From positions 9,300,001 to 9,364,000 of the forward strand of contig CAUJLY010000006.1 in the NCBI GenBank assembly GCA_963281155.1: 64,000 nt of DNA, in the 5' to 3' direction. This DNA is from Rhabditophanes sp. KR3021. Lineage: Eukaryota > Nematoda > Chromadorea > Rhabditida > Alloionematidae. Each line of letters begins with the position of its first letter. Position 1 is the first letter of the stretch. The notes below the pieces were generated by a model that worked only from the letters and a program-made list of their open reading frames with translations, ran no database searches and was not told where the DNA came from. A program made the translations under genes and the position numbers. This document shows, in pieces, positions 13,033-26,530 of the stretch.

Positions 13033-14689
13033 TTATTGGTGGTTGAAGGCACTTGCTTTGATGCTACGTTGAGCCAGGAGTCTCGTGCAACCAGCTTTTT
13101 GGCGGTAGTGGGGGAGGATTCTGAAGGGAATTCCATGGCCAGGTACGATCCAATCAGCCATGCAGATGATTAGGTTGGCGTTTTGACGTTTGGTAGCAGA
13201 GTCCCAAACTCCGTCTGAATTCATGATGTCGATCTTTTCGGAGATGAATTTTTCAGAGGGGATCAAGTCACCGACGACGGCCATTGTTCCGTATCCTGAT
13301 ACTCCGTGAACAAGTACAGACAAGTCGTGTTGAGTATGGCCTGGAGTCTTCCAGATTTCAACGTTCGTAGTTATTTTGCGGTAAGGTCTTTCTTTGAGTT
13401 CAGTTGAGATGACATGTTTGCCAATGTATTCGAGACTGTGGAATAAGATTGGTTTGCGTCCGAAGAAGTTGAGATTACCCATATGGTTTGGGTGAGCGTG
13501 GGTGATGACGACGGTGTCTATGTTGTCTAAGGTGACTCCTTCTTTGGTTAAGGCGAGGAGGAGTCTTTCGGTGTCGCTGGAAGCTCCGGTATCAACGAGG
13601 ATATTTACACCATTGTCTTGGATTAGAGTAATTGCTCCACTCATTTCTCTTTGAGAATCCTACAAATTGTTTTTAATTACAAAGACAATTAAACATACTT
13701 TAAGAAGTCTGATATTTCCGGTTTGTAGAACAGATACTTTTACCTTAGTGTCTGGAGCAATCGTTGTGGTCCAAAGATGATTCCATGGATTTCTGGGCTT
13801 AGCGGGTTCAACTTTCTTTGTATTAGTAGTAGGAGTTGTTGTTTGTTCTGGAGTAGCAGTAATCTTAGCAGTGGAAGTTTCTACAACTGTAGAAGTAGTT
13901 TCACTTGGTTTCTGGGTCTCAGAAGTTTGGGTGGTCGTAGTTTCTTTAACGGTACTAGTTACCTGTGGGGCGCTAGTAATAGGAGTCGCAATTTCGACAG
14001 GAGTTTTAGTACTCCACTCGTATGTTGATTTGGTTGTAGTAACAACTGGGTTTGGTTTTCTTGGCAAATTATTCGTGCTTATTGTCTTTGGTCTTAAGTC
14101 TTGACAGCAAATTGGACGTCCGAGGACGAAACTTTGGTCGCAAACAAATCCAAGGGGACAATCTCTCAAATTTGATTGCTTGCAAAATACGTAATCACCC
14201 GTGATTACGAGTGGGTCAGCATTGAATGGACAGACTATTAAAAAAAATTAAATATTTTGAAGTGAAAAGTTACCATCTCTTTCTGATACTTTGACTCCAT
14301 TCTTTGAAGCATTTTTGTCTAAAGTCGTTTTCAAGTTGTCAATGTTTTTTGAATTTTGTTTTTTACTCAATTCATTGTTCGTTATCTCAGAGGAAGCAAA
14401 AGATGAAGAAGCTGAGATTACTCCATCCTGTTCGTTGTCGCCGTTAAATCCAAGTAACTTGAGGATCGTTGAAGTGAAGTCGCTTTCAGAGGCAGAAACA
14501 ATGGCCTCTTGTGCACTGACTGGTAAGGAACTTCTGTGTTCTAAAATCCATTGCTTTAAATTTTCGGTAGACGCGACAGAAGATGCTTGTGCTTTAAATG
14601 AAAAATTAATTAAAGTATGATTCGAAATTAAAATTACCTGGCAAACCACAAATTAATACCAAACAGATAATATTTTTATATGTTAACAT
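13033..14689 (-). CDS. swip-10: Secreted metallo-beta-lactamase-fold protein (MBLAC1 / SWIP-10-like), 4 exons
   Basis: Exons 14689-14638, 14591-14274, 14234-13699 and 13659-13033 give 510 residues. A signal peptide (MLTYKNIICLVLICGLPAQA) is followed by a Ser/Asn-rich segment, a six-Cys module at about 125-170 (VCPF, FCKQ, DCPLGFVC, ICCQ), a Thr/Pro-rich linker, and an MBL-fold domain from about 295 to 505. The fold's metal ligands are visible: HAHPNH (356-361), TPGHTQHD, VVGD and VPGHGIP. The Asp of the canonical HxHxDH is Asn here (residue 360). Human MBLAC1 and C. elegans SWIP-10, a glial regulator of dopamine neurons, have the same type of domain; the signal peptide plus Cys- and Thr-rich front suggest a nematode SWIP-10 relative. 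A TTTATAG acceptor precedes the ATG. The symbol is tentative. Confidence 0.82.
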
Positions 14690-17069
14690 TGTAAATGTAC
14701 AAGAATAGTTTCTATAAATTAAATTAATAGGTTTTATGAATAGGGCGAGGGGAGAACAAATATTAATTGTGATGGTGTTAATCCGAACATAAATTAGGGC
14801 TTAGAATAAGTGGAAAGTTTGACAGTTTAAAATTAACTAAGGTGATATTAAACAATATATGCGTAAATAAGTATATAACTTCTTATAGCCTCAGTCAAAA
14901 TAATTCTTTGATGGTGGTAAGAGAGATATCGTTGGCTGGGTGGACGAATGCTGCCTTGAACAGTGATGTGGAACGATAATGACCGCACTTTGAAATTTGC
15001 AAACTATTTATAATAAAGAGGGACACGCATCCTCGACAAGTATTCTGTATACTCGTGCGAATTAACGCTGGTGCCACCCCAAATGTTTGTTTTGGAATAT
15101 ATTTAATCTAACAACTTCTGTTTCTCAACACTTCTCTATTCAGATGATCTTTAAGCTAAAGCCCGATAGAGACAACTTTAATGGTCAGTATAGAGATCGT
15201 CTTGTACTGTCCTCACACTTCACTAACTTTTCTTAACTTCATTAAAAGTGATCAGGAAGTACGAAGCACACCAGTTAATAGTTAATATCAACAAATTGGT
15301 GAACAGGTAAAATAAGTCACATTCTTCATATTAATGTACACCACCCCTTAATTATCATTAAACCAAGCCAATTAAAATGATTTCACGCATTTGTGATTAA
15401 CTTTTAACATTCACTAATTTAATGTATACCTGTTTATCGGTTCATATAAAAATGGCTTATCATTAAAAAATTGAATCTGTTAATCCGTGAAACTTTAATT
15501 TTAAGAAAGTCTATATTTTTGCTCTAAGTAAACAATGACAACTTTTGTTTTTCTTGTGTATCTAATTCTTTTTATGGTATTAATAATTCAAAAAAGAAAG
15601 ATTATGTTTGCAAAGTTCCAAAATGATTGCTGATGTTGGTAGTAGCCGTGACGGAAAAAAAGTACATTGTGGGATAATTGTTGTTAAACATTGTAAATCT
15701 GCTTCCCTTTTTTAATTATAAATCAGTATAGAGTACAAATGCTTTCTGAGCTTCCATAAAAAATAGTGTATCGTTTGGGGCTCAAATGACCAAAGAAATG
15801 CATATTTGCAAGTAGTATAAGTATAATCGTGAAAGGAAATCCAAAAAGATATTATTTGTAAAGTTTTTTGAAGTACTACATCATATTGAACATTCAGAAA
15901 TACTTCACTTTTATATTTATTTAATATATTTTATTTTCACGTCAAAATTACTATCAAATGATTGGTTTACATCAATTTTGTGAAAAAATAAGTAAATAAA
16001 ATAGGGGAAATGCTTTTTGATTGTTTCGTTAAACAGGCCACTTCATGATTTAGCTGAGAATGACCCTTAGCTTTTATTATTCTTTTGATTGTACTACATT
16101 TCTTACCCATTTTTACTAACCTGTCTTACTTTGAAAGAATTTGTTTTTTCTGATTTTTGAATAATTCATTGATACGTATATCATTTTAGGAAGTTTGGTC
16201 TTAAATGTCAGTAGCTTTTGACACTAAAAACAAAGAAACCAATCTGTAGGCGTTTAAAGGATGAATTTGCTACAAAACACAAAATGAAACATTGTTAATA
16301 CCGATAATCGTCTCAAATAGTTAGTCTCGAATTTAGGGCTAATCGTTGTTGAAAAGTTAAATGTGAAAGGGTCACTCTTTATCAGTTGAACAAAATTAGA
16401 GATGTCAGTAGGTTCTCGTCCAATTTGTAATATTTTAAAGAAGCAATTATTGGTGAAAGTGTTGATCAAAAAATGAATAACCAAAAATGCATACATTTTC
16501 ATAAATAAAATAAAGAAATATAATGCTTTAATGGACTATTACTTATTTATAATTCCTGAACTGCTCTTCAACTTAATGGTGATAACAAAAATAGCCTAAT
16601 AAAAGTGAAATGTCGTTGGCACACGCCACATGCCGTTCAAATAAACGCCACCATAAAGGCGGCCTAATATTTTCACAACCAAACAAAGATTGTCACAAAA
16701 CATAAAGTACCAACTTGTTATATTGAAGACTCTTTAATTATTATATAAAAAGAACTTCAATCCCAGCAAATCATTCTTTAATACCTTTCTTGACACTCAA
16801 TTTGAATAGGAAGACAATAATCCTTGATAGTACCACGTTATCCTTCTAATATGTATAATATATCCTTTTTTGATGTAAATCAGAAAACAATTTATGAAAT
16901 GAATACCCCAAACTTAAAAATATCATCCTATACATTTTATAGTTTCTTAAAAATTCTTATTATGTTTTAATAAATTTATAACCCAACTTTTCCATTCAAA
17001 TTCCTAATACTATTTTTTGAAATTTTAAAGATTGTATTTGAGTTAACTGTTTATAGATATTATCAAATA
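14690..17069. other. Intergenic between divergent genes
   Basis: Upstream region of the MBL-domain gene (-) and the CPG4-like gene (+), AT-rich throughout. The only frame worth naming is on the minus strand at 16502-16254 (listed separately). I see no RNA gene and no repeat family. Confidence 0.45.
16254..16502 (-). CDS. Doubtful small secreted ORF, 82 codons
   Basis: An ATG-started frame beginning MKMYAFLVIHFLINTFTNN has a signal-peptide-like start, then a short polar part with DPFTFNFSTT, and ends in a hydrophobic stretch. There is no clear acceptor before the ATG and no recognisable domain. It could be the first exon of a small secreted peptide gene or a chance frame in AT-rich DNA; the second is more likely. 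Confidence 0.15.
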   Translation of the reverse strand: MKMYAFLVIHFLINTFTNNCFFKILQIGREPTDISNFVQLIKSDPFTFNFSTTISPKFETNYLRRLSVLTMFHFVFCSKFIL

Positions 17070-18567
17070 ATGAAGAAACTTATATATTTTTTTGTGATTT
17101 CTTTTTTGTCTCCTAAGTATGTAAGTGCAGAAACTTTCTCATTTCCCGGGCATGATTGCGTTGAGCCGTGTGTTATGCAAATGCAACAGGTATATTAATT
17201 TCTTTTTGAAGCAAATATAAACGATAAATACAGGTCCTTCAAAATGCTCCATACAACCAAGGAACAAACGACAATAAAGATCAACTTTCATGGACCCAAT
17301 TATTACAAATTTCCAAGAAAAAGCACATCACAGAACAATCCTTTCATGACATTTGCCAGTAAGTACATAATTCACAAAACTTTATTTCTCTTCAGAGCTT
17401 ACATAAGTGTTGACAGATGCCTTCAAAATTGTGAAAGTGTCTCAGAAAACAGTGCTCGTCTTCGGAAAACTTATGCAGGCATCCGTTTTATATGCATTGA
17501 ACATAAAAAAGGTATGTGTCGTAATGTTGTTATCTTTGTTTGGTCTGCATTTATTTATATCAAAAAGACAATAAATATTCAAATAAACGGGTTTACTTTC
17601 ACATTAGTGTGACTATTGCCAATATATTTGAAACACATGCATAGTCGTTCAATTTTTTCGTTGGTTCTTTGGTTATTGTGTGTTGACCAACGATATAAGT
17701 ATCCAGGCAAATATTAGAAACAAGTGACTCCCTGATGTCTTTTAAAAAGGATAAATTACCATCTTTGTACTTGGATCGCTTTGTCATTTTAACAGTTTAT
17801 TAGTGCTAAGAATATATCATAAATAATGGCAAAATTGTTTATTACAGTGCTTAAATTGTTTATTACTTTCCCTTGAAGGATGAAATCTTTTACTGAATTT
17901 GACAACTTTTATCAATAAATATAAATATATGAGCATGCATTAACTTGTTTGATCTTTATTTATGTGATTATTAAATTTTTATAGAATTCTTCACACATCT
18001 TCCATGTCTTGCCGAAAATGAACCAACTGCAATGGCGGAATGTAAAAATGAAATTAATCAATCTTTAATAAGTAGTAGTAATTTCGGAGAAGCAATTGTC
18101 AAAAGAGAACAACATAACATTCGTAATAGATTTAGTAATTTGTGTAGAGATTTAAAACACATGATTCGTTGCATCAAACCAGTCACTTACAAAGCTTGTG
18201 GAGGTGATGCCGCCAGGATAATGAGTTGGTTCTTTAAATGATTAGGATGATTAATGCCTTACCTTTTTCAGTGAAATTTATTACAATCGGTTTTACGAGC
18301 TTCGAGCAATTATATAGTCAATTGGGGGTTAGTGACCATCTTCCAGCAACTTGCAAAAGTCTTGTCATAACGTCAAATGGAAAAGAAATGACAGATGAGG
18401 ATCATGATCGAATTTTTGAAGAAAATGGTAGTTTCAATCAATACAATCAGCCATATTCTCCCGGTGACACAACGTTCGAAAACAATTCATCTGTCATCTT
18501 CTCCAAAATTTCAATTTTTACCATCTCAGTCATTAACATCCTTTTATTAATCAGCATTATTATTTAA
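17070..18567 (+). CDS. CPG4-like secreted/anchored protein, 5 exons
   Basis: Exons 17070-17189, 17234-17358, 17396-17511, 17985-18224 and 18272-18567 give 298 residues with consistent phases; intron 3 (473 nt) is unusually long for this window. A signal peptide (MKKLIYFFVISFLSPKYVSA) is followed by a Cys pattern (HDCVEPC, DICQ, DRCLQNCE, FICIEHK, LPCLA, AECKN, NLCRD, IRCIK, KACGG, ATCKS) that I associate with the chondroitin proteoglycan 4 (CPG4) domain of nematodes. The C terminus is a hydrophobic segment of about 20 residues at the very end, fitting a GPI-anchor signal or a tail anchor. The last intron's donor (A|GTTGGT) is weak, but it is the only join that keeps the downstream frame open. 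Function is unknown; a surface or matrix role is inferred. Confidence 0.68.
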
Positions 18568-21500
18568 GTTTCCAGTTGCAAAATATATCTATAAAAGAAA
18601 CCATTCTATTAAACAGTTGATGTTTATGTCATAAATGATTATATGTATTTGTCAAAATAAAATTTTAATTTTAAATAAAAACAGTCTTCTTACCCAAAAT
18701 ACCCATTAATACATATTTTCCTTTATGTCCAATTCCATTATAGTGTTAAGGAATATTAAATTATCTTCTATTTTTATGTTACAAAAAATAAATATATGTG
18801 TGTTGATAAAAATTAACCTCACAATGAGAATATCTTATGGGTGTGGAATATTTTTATCTTTAAATGAAACATAAACACTTAGTCGTCCCTGGGATTGTTT
18901 AATCAAAGGATATAATATAAAACGCAATCATTAGGTGTGGCCAGTGATAAAAAGAGTTCCTTCAAATTAAAACTTTAAACACGAAATTCTAAATAATAGG
19001 CCTTTGTTCCATTATTCTAATCAAAGGAATATGTCTTTTTTGGTTAATTTGGTTAAATAAATTGAATATATTGCATTTTTTAAGTCATGCTGCCAATCCT
19101 TCCAACAAAAAATGACCTTTTATTAGTTTTAATGTATTTGACAAAAATATGTCATATTGTTTTAGTCAAAGTAATCAGCAAAAAAGTGGCTTTTTACAAG
19201 TTTTAAGCCCTAATACATAAGCCTTAAAATATATATCCTCATCTAATGCAGTTGTAACAAAGTTAAACAAAACTGAATTGAGATATTATACATATTTAGC
19301 TTCATTTTTAAAAGTCTTTCATTTAATTTAAATGCTTTTCTTAGACGAATATAAACTTAGTCATACAGATAATATTTGTAACTGTATCTGAATTGGATAT
19401 TTGATTGTGTGGATGTGTAATAGTTAAGCTTCCTTTTTTAGTTCATTAGTTGGCTTGAAAGGGATAATATTCAATTGTTTTATACTAAATTATCTGTCTT
19501 TTCAATCTTCAAATTACAATCGTACAATTCATGTCCCCTGTCATATACACCTTTTAATTTTTTTAATTCAAAATTAGAACAAATATATTGTTTGCATAAG
19601 TGATTGTTTTTGGTTGGGCACAGAATAAATATTCATCTATTATTTATTACGCCACTTTTATGTTTGTAAATTACCTTTAGCTTTAAATCTAGGCCATTGT
19701 AAAGGTTATTTTACCCTAAAATAGTAATTTACGTCGTACCTATAAATTATTAGCGTAGTTTTTAAATATTCATATATAATTGAAAACAATATATATTTCA
19801 TAAGGTTTACTATTACGGAACCGTAAATAATATTATTAAAAACAATTCTCACATCCACAATACCACCTTAACATGAATACTATTTTGTCTTATCAGAAAT
19901 CTTTAGAATATATAAGATTTTGTTTAATTAGTTCATGGGCATTTTGATGGTAATAACAGGGCTTTGTTTCTTGGAAATTCCAGACGACTCTTTGTTCACC
20001 ATTTTCCCAATAAAAATGTATAATCATGGATAATTTAGTTTTTTTAAATAACATTAATTAATTTTGAAGGGGATTGTGCATGGCTGTGGATATTTTATAG
20101 TCTGTCTGCGAGTAGCTAAATATAATTCATCTCTCTTTGCTAAAGTTAATTTGAGGTGATTAAACTAATTAAGCATTCAGTTTTAATTTCCAAAACATTT
20201 GATATATTCCTTTGCTAATGATAACAACTTTAATTGATTGTTTATAAGATAAGTTACATTTGAACGTGTGTATAAATATTGTAGAGACATCATTTCTTTT
20301 CAACAATTCAGTTACATTCTTTCTAATTAAATATGAACGGGTTAAGTAGGGGTATGATGTGATATTATTATTACCTGTACGATTATTTACAAAAATGACG
20401 ATAGGCTAATAATTCTTTAAAAATGTAATTAATCTTACTAAATATTTATTTGTCTTTATTTGGAGATAGATTAGTGAAATTTGTCAACTATTGTTTAATT
20501 CCTTTATATATTTGCATACGTATTGTACCATGATAGACAAAAAAGTTAAGATAATAATAATAAGGACGATAAGATGATTGCACCGTCATTTCGATCCTTT
20601 TTCGTTTTGTTCATTGAATATAAATTAATATTATTTCCTTTTACTTGATATGGGAAGTTAATGTAAGGTCATTAGTCCAATTTAAGTGATAGACTCTTTT
20701 GCTCATACTAGTGTAATCTGAAACAAAATAAGAGGTCAAATGTTTTTAATTTTTAATTCTTGCACAAAACATTTCTTCCTATACCACCATATTTTACATT
20801 TTTTGTTATTCTCAAAATTTAATAGAATAATTGGATGTTGATTTGACGTTAACAAGAAATCACCCTTGGAGACATGAATTATTTAAATTGTAGCTGTTTT
20901 CCTAACTTCTTTTCTTGTTTACTTATACTTTATCGTAACTTATTAATATGCTTAATCTATTACACCAATTCCAAAAGTTCCAACAAGTTCCTATGCAGTG
21001 TTAATCGGCTGTCATATATTTGTTTAAAACCAACAGAACAATCTTCATTAAGAGGATAATATGTTTTATAATAATAATATTTAAGATAAAGTTTCGCAAA
21101 CCCTACATACATCATAATTTTTGTTTAGCTTCGTCTCGTGGTATCAATCACTTTAGTTTAGCATAAGATTTCTAGATTGTTTAAGTAACATATATTTGTT
21201 CTCTCCAAATGAGTTGTCATTCTTTAGTATTTACATTGTCTTGATAGAACCGTCAGTTATTGCTAATAGTTTAGACACGTATATTGTTGATTTTTAGATT
21301 CAACAATCTCATTGGGTATATAACTCTTTATATGGTAAACAGCCAATTCATTGTGAAAAGTTTGTGATTTCATTACTTTTAATACAAAAAAGTCACTCCT
21401 ATCCAATCCCAAAAACTGGTTTCTCACTTTGGCAGAAGTCATTGACTTACCGGTAAAAGTATATCAATACAATTTTGTAAGCAAACCTACCAGGACTTTC

Positions 21501-24201
21501 TCATCACTTTTATGACGCTTCAAAAAAACATTAAATTATTTTTACGACCTAAATCCATCATTATTATTACAATTTAATATATCAAATTATTTTACAATAA
21601 ATCTGATCTTATTTAAATGTAACAGACATACCATTCCTACATCATATATCTACTACTTACCCATTTTTTGTTTATGCCTCTGTGAAGATAGGTATCTAAA
21701 AAATTGTCTTTTTTATGTGTAAAAAATAAAAGAAATTGCTTTAAAATTAAGTGATCAAATTGCTTCCAAATCAATGTTAATCACTTAAATCAACATACTT
21801 TTGTTGTTGAGTCGTAGTCAATAGAGTATTTCTTTTGTAATTATTGTTACTTTTGTTTAGCAGGTACAAAAATGAACTCTACTAAATGTACTTCAGCGAA
21901 ATATACCAGAATTATGTTTTTTTGGTGTACTACAACCTACTATTATTTGATTATTACTTGTATGCTCAAACAAAACTACTCATTTTTTATTTAGATTTTA
22001 TTGACTTTTCTTATAATATTGACTATTAAGTGATGTGGAAAGGTAATAGTAGAGTAGTTCAGATGTGATAGCTTCTTCGTCTCTGTATATACCTTTGTAA
22101 TGGAAATTACTGGCAAGCTGCAATTTTATAATTTGTTGTGGTAAAGGAGAGAGTGTTTGTGTGGTTTGCGTGATTAGTAAGTTGAAAACGTCTTTATCAT
22201 ATCCTGCTTTAGGTGGGCAAAACTTACATTTGCTTGTGTTGTAGGGTATTGAGAGGGGTTGTTAATAATAATTACTTCTAATCAAAATAGGGGAAAGTAA
22301 CATGTCAAAAGGGCTTACAAAACTTTTAATTGACCTTTCAAAATGGGAGTTGAGGTGTTTTATTAAAAGCGATGTTGTTAGGTGTTGGAAAGTTTAATAT
22401 TGTATCAACATACACCATATCTACTCCTAATACTCATCAACTACCGTTTAACTGTTATTGTCACAAAGTATATTTATGTACAAAACAATTCATTTATTAT
22501 CAAAAACTTTTGTCTATATATATCTTTGTTTATCTTGTCATCATTTTTGATAGGCTCATCAATTTTCTGATTAATAGCCAAAAAATGAAATGCATGTGTC
22601 GCGATTATTGGTAAGGTTTATTTAAAGTATTTGGCGTGTTTTAAATTGAATATCATTTATAAGACTTTAGCATTTATCATCGGCTTACAAAAATATGTGC
22701 CGTTTAATCTTCTTTTCGTCATTATAAATGTGTAGTGGGCTTTAAAAAGTATTATAACCAATTTCTATATATTTTTTTGTGAGTAAAAAATGACAAATTT
22801 GATGAAGCTAAATATTATTTAATGTATTATGTAAATTATCTCTCTGTTATCTATTTACAGCAAAACAGATGGTAGCAAAAAAGGGAGTTTGATATTAAAA
22901 TTTAGTCAAAGTAACCGGTAGTATTCAATATATATTTCCAAACAAAACGAGTAGTTAATATAGTTTGAACAAACCCAATTTCATTATTTCACACATCACT
23001 ATACTATCAAAATGTTTTTAATTCAATTGTTAGCTATTGGCACTAATAGATGATTTATGGCTTATACTTTCATTTCCAATGACATTCCAATGCTTTGTAG
23101 ATAACATTAAAAGTGTTACTTGTTTTGGCCCTTATTATATGCATAAACTTTTATAAAAATGTATGGCCCACTATAAAATAACTAATTTCAAATTGATATC
23201 TGTATTTTGGAGAAATTGAAGTAAGCTTTACTTGTATTTATTCGGGAGGTGATATAAAATAGGACAAAATAAGTATATATATATTTGTGAGAAAAATAAG
23301 TGTATATTTGTTCCCAACTATAATTCAATCTTCTTCCATGGAACAAAAAATGTTAACTGTCTTTGAGGTTTTATTTATTTAGTATAATATTCATCTATAT
23401 TAAATTCTATAAATTGCATTCAATACTTTTTACAATTTGATTTACAAAATATGTTAAACATCTAAATGTTTCATTTTAGCTGATCATATTTCTGTGTCGA
23501 TCTGTTAGCATTTAAATAAATACAAACAAACTCACTTCCATTTAATATGAAGGCAATCCATGAGCTTATGTCACAATTTGGAATGTTTTCCCCAAATTAC
23601 TTCATACATTATGCTGAAGCACCAATTATTAATGACATTTTATTGGTACTTTAGCAAAATATTATTTTATCTATTTATATTAGAGCTTACAAATAATGAA
23701 TGCGATCAGATTAAGCGATAGACGTTTCATATTGTATATAAAATTAATTGACACAATCATTATTTTTTACAATTTATTATACTCAATAGAGACAATTTGT
23801 GAAAACGATTTTACTGTAAAAAGTATAATACCTATTTCTCGAGACTCATTCTTATAACTAATTTCTTTTATGCTTTTTATATTTTATACATTTGTTTATA
23901 GTGGCTTACCTAAAAGCGTACACATTCAATTGCGGTAGGGTGTATATTATATCAGAGGGATATTTATTTTAACATACAATTGATAAATACATATATTTCT
24001 ACTCAGCTGTCGACATAATATCAAAGGATATAATTATCTTCAATACAGCCCCTTTTTGTGGTTAATCAAGCTTTTTACTCCGGAACGTTCTTTTTGTGGT
24101 GAAATGACGATTTGTTGAACGCAGACAAACAGTTCATTTATTTAGGCACAACATAATTATTATCTACCACAACTTAATTACCATACAACAAATTGCCAAT
24201 T
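18568..24201. other. 5.6-kb gene desert
   Basis: Very AT-rich DNA with homopolymer A/T runs and no frame longer than about 80 codons; those that exist (20874-21059, 22372-22614) have the Leu/Ile/Tyr-rich composition of translated AT-rich sequence. An AATAAA-rich zone just after 18650 probably belongs to the CPG4-like gene. The right end should contain the FAM20-like gene's promoter. I see no transposon ORF, tandem repeat array or RNA gene. Confidence 0.5.
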
Positions 24202-25835
24202 ATGCAAACGTTACATTTTCACACCAATAGGATTTTTTTGTTGGTCGGAACAATATTCTTTTTTATGTTTATGATAATAACTTATCAAAATCTGCCTCAA
24301 TGTAAGTATCCAAATGTTTATCATTAATACTTAATCATTTCCTTATGTTATTTTTAGTCCTGGCAAGTAATGGCGACGACAATTTTTCTCCTAAAAAAGG
24401 TCCTCACTTCAAAAATAATAGATTCGGAGAGCAATTGTCTTTTCCCAAACAAGCACCTCCACACCTGGATGAAAGTATTATTAATTATAAAGATTTACAC
24501 ATTAACCGGGATGTAGATGAAGAGATCATCCAGCGATTAGAAATGCACCTAAAAGGTGTTGATTTCAAGAAACTAATAGCACAAGAATGCATCAAAAACA
24601 TGACTTTAGATGAGCATTTCATGAAAACGCAAAACAAACAAATTCCAAAAGCTGATTCGTGGGAAATTTTTTATAGCAAAATAGGGTCGTGCGGATTGTA
24701 TGAAGATTCCCAGTACATTGATAATTTATTACATGACTTAAATACTTTGCAAATTAAGAATGTTCAAATTATGGATGGGGGGACTCAAGTTAAATTGTTG
24801 CTCACTTTTAGCAATGACAAGCAAGCTGTGTATAAGCCAATGCGATTTGGCAGAGACTACGAAACGGATGAGAATCACTTTTATTTCGGAGATTTTGAAA
24901 GGCATAATGCTGAAATTGCTACTTTTCACTTGGACAAAATTTTGGGCTTTCGAAGAGCTGTGCCCACGGTGGGGAGAGTACTTGATTTGGCTAAAGAGAT
25001 CATTCCTAAAGCCGACAAGAAGTTAAAGAGAACATTCTTTGTGTCACCAGCTAATAATACATGTTTTGTTAGTAAATGCGACTATTACTGCGATACGACG
25101 CATGCTATTTGTGGGACCAAAGATTTAAAAGAAGGTTCAGTACAGGTATTCCTTCCAGATGATACAAGTGTCCCAAGAAAACACAACAAATCTCCATACA
25201 GACGAACTTACTCAAAGAAAAATCAACTTGCAACATGGCAAACAGATATGCGTTTCTGTTCATACAAAGTAAGGAACAAGAAAATATTTGCACACGGTCG
25301 GAAACTACTTGACTTAGTTGATTTGCATATAATGGATTATTTGATAGGAAATCAAGACAGACATCACTACGAGTCCTTCAATATATTTAATGACATTCCC
25401 TCATATGCCATTCATTTAGACAATGGGAGAGCTTTTGGTAAGACGAACTTTGATGATGATGACATCTTGATGCCTCTTCGGCAGTGTTGTGTTGTCAAAG
25501 CATCAACTTTAGCTACGCTCATGAAATTCTATAGTGGTGTCAAAAGTTTGACTGAAACGTTGCATGAGTAAGTTATTAATGAGGGTTGAGTTGTTGTATT
25601 TATTATTAATTGCAGGTCTCTGGCGAAAGATCCAGTCCGGCCAATTCTAGCTTACAAGCACTACCCAGCCATGGAAAGAAGATTAAACAAGTTGATGAAA
25701 TATCTGCTCCATTGTTTTGACAAAAATCCAGTGAACTCAGGGAATGTAGTGGTTGGGGAGTACCATAATGATCGGATACCTAGACCCAAGGAAGGGGAAG
25801 TCGTCGAGGATGATGATGAAAACAAAGATGATTAA
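24202..25835 (+). CDS. famk-1: FAM20-family secretory-pathway kinase (FAMK-1-like), 3 exons
   Basis: Golgi/secreted kinase; the family's FAM20C member phosphorylates Ser-x-Glu sites on secreted proteins. Exons 24202-24301, 24358-25567 and 25616-25835 give 509 residues. The first exon encodes a type II signal anchor (about residues 11-28), missed if only the long exon is read. The kinase domain shows YKPMRFGRD, HFYFGDFERHNAEIA and FHLDKILGFRRA, the Cys-rich FVSPANN...CDYYCDTTHAICG region, the catalytic GNQDRHHYE (Asp about 367) and metal-binding HLDNGRAFGK (Asp about 388). All landmark residues are present. The C terminus is acidic (GEVVEDDDENKDD). By motif it could be FAM20C- or FAM20B-like; nematodes usually have a single FAM20. 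An AATAAA lies at 25868. Confidence 0.94.
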
Positions 25836-26530
25836 TTGGAAGACACGGTTCATGTACACTAATACACAATAAAAAGATATGGGCTTGAAAGGTAATGCAG
25901 CAAAAGGTTTTTTACTCGGGTTTAGACAATTTATTGTAATATTATCAAAAAAACGTAGAAAAATCATACATAAACTTGATTATTTAATAAATATTTTATT
26001 GTAAATGTAATATATAATATATATAAATATGTGTTTAATATATTTCAATAATATTTGTAATAAAAAAATATAGTAAAGAACAAGAGAATAGATTGTGTTT
26101 GTGCGCAATAAAGAAGAAGATAAATCAATTGAATAACAAAGGCTGTGATTTTCATAAAGAACATATTAGTTTGAAGGCAAAACTGTAGGAGCGGATGGGA
26201 AATCATATGGAGATATATGACTTTGTTCGTAAGTATATTGTGAATTCAATATATGATACTTTTGCAAGAAATTGTAAGCAGTAGTATTTTAAGTTCACTT
26301 TTGGAAGTAAATTGAAACATCTATTTAATGAAAGAGAAATATTCAAATAGAACCATACAAGAGAACATTACTAGGAATTGAAAACAAATAAAAGGGAAGG
26401 TTGCGGAAACAATCTTTTCTTGGCAACCAAATTACACCGCCTTGATTCGTTGGAGTGAGAAAAATATTAATGATTAACATTATTTACAGATAATATAGTT
26501 GAACGTTTCGTTGTAATCAAGATTGTTTCC
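25836..26530. other. Convergent intergenic region (shared 3' flanks)
   Basis: The FAM20-like gene (+) and the LDB gene (-) end towards each other here. The sequence holds both 3' UTRs and AT-rich spacer, with AATAAA on the plus strand at 25868. Nothing else is supported. Confidence 0.6.

Noticed and set aside
20874..21059. 61-codon Cys/Leu-rich ORF in the 18.6-24.2 kb desert
   Set aside because: No signal peptide, no splice context, and composition expected from AT-rich random DNA.
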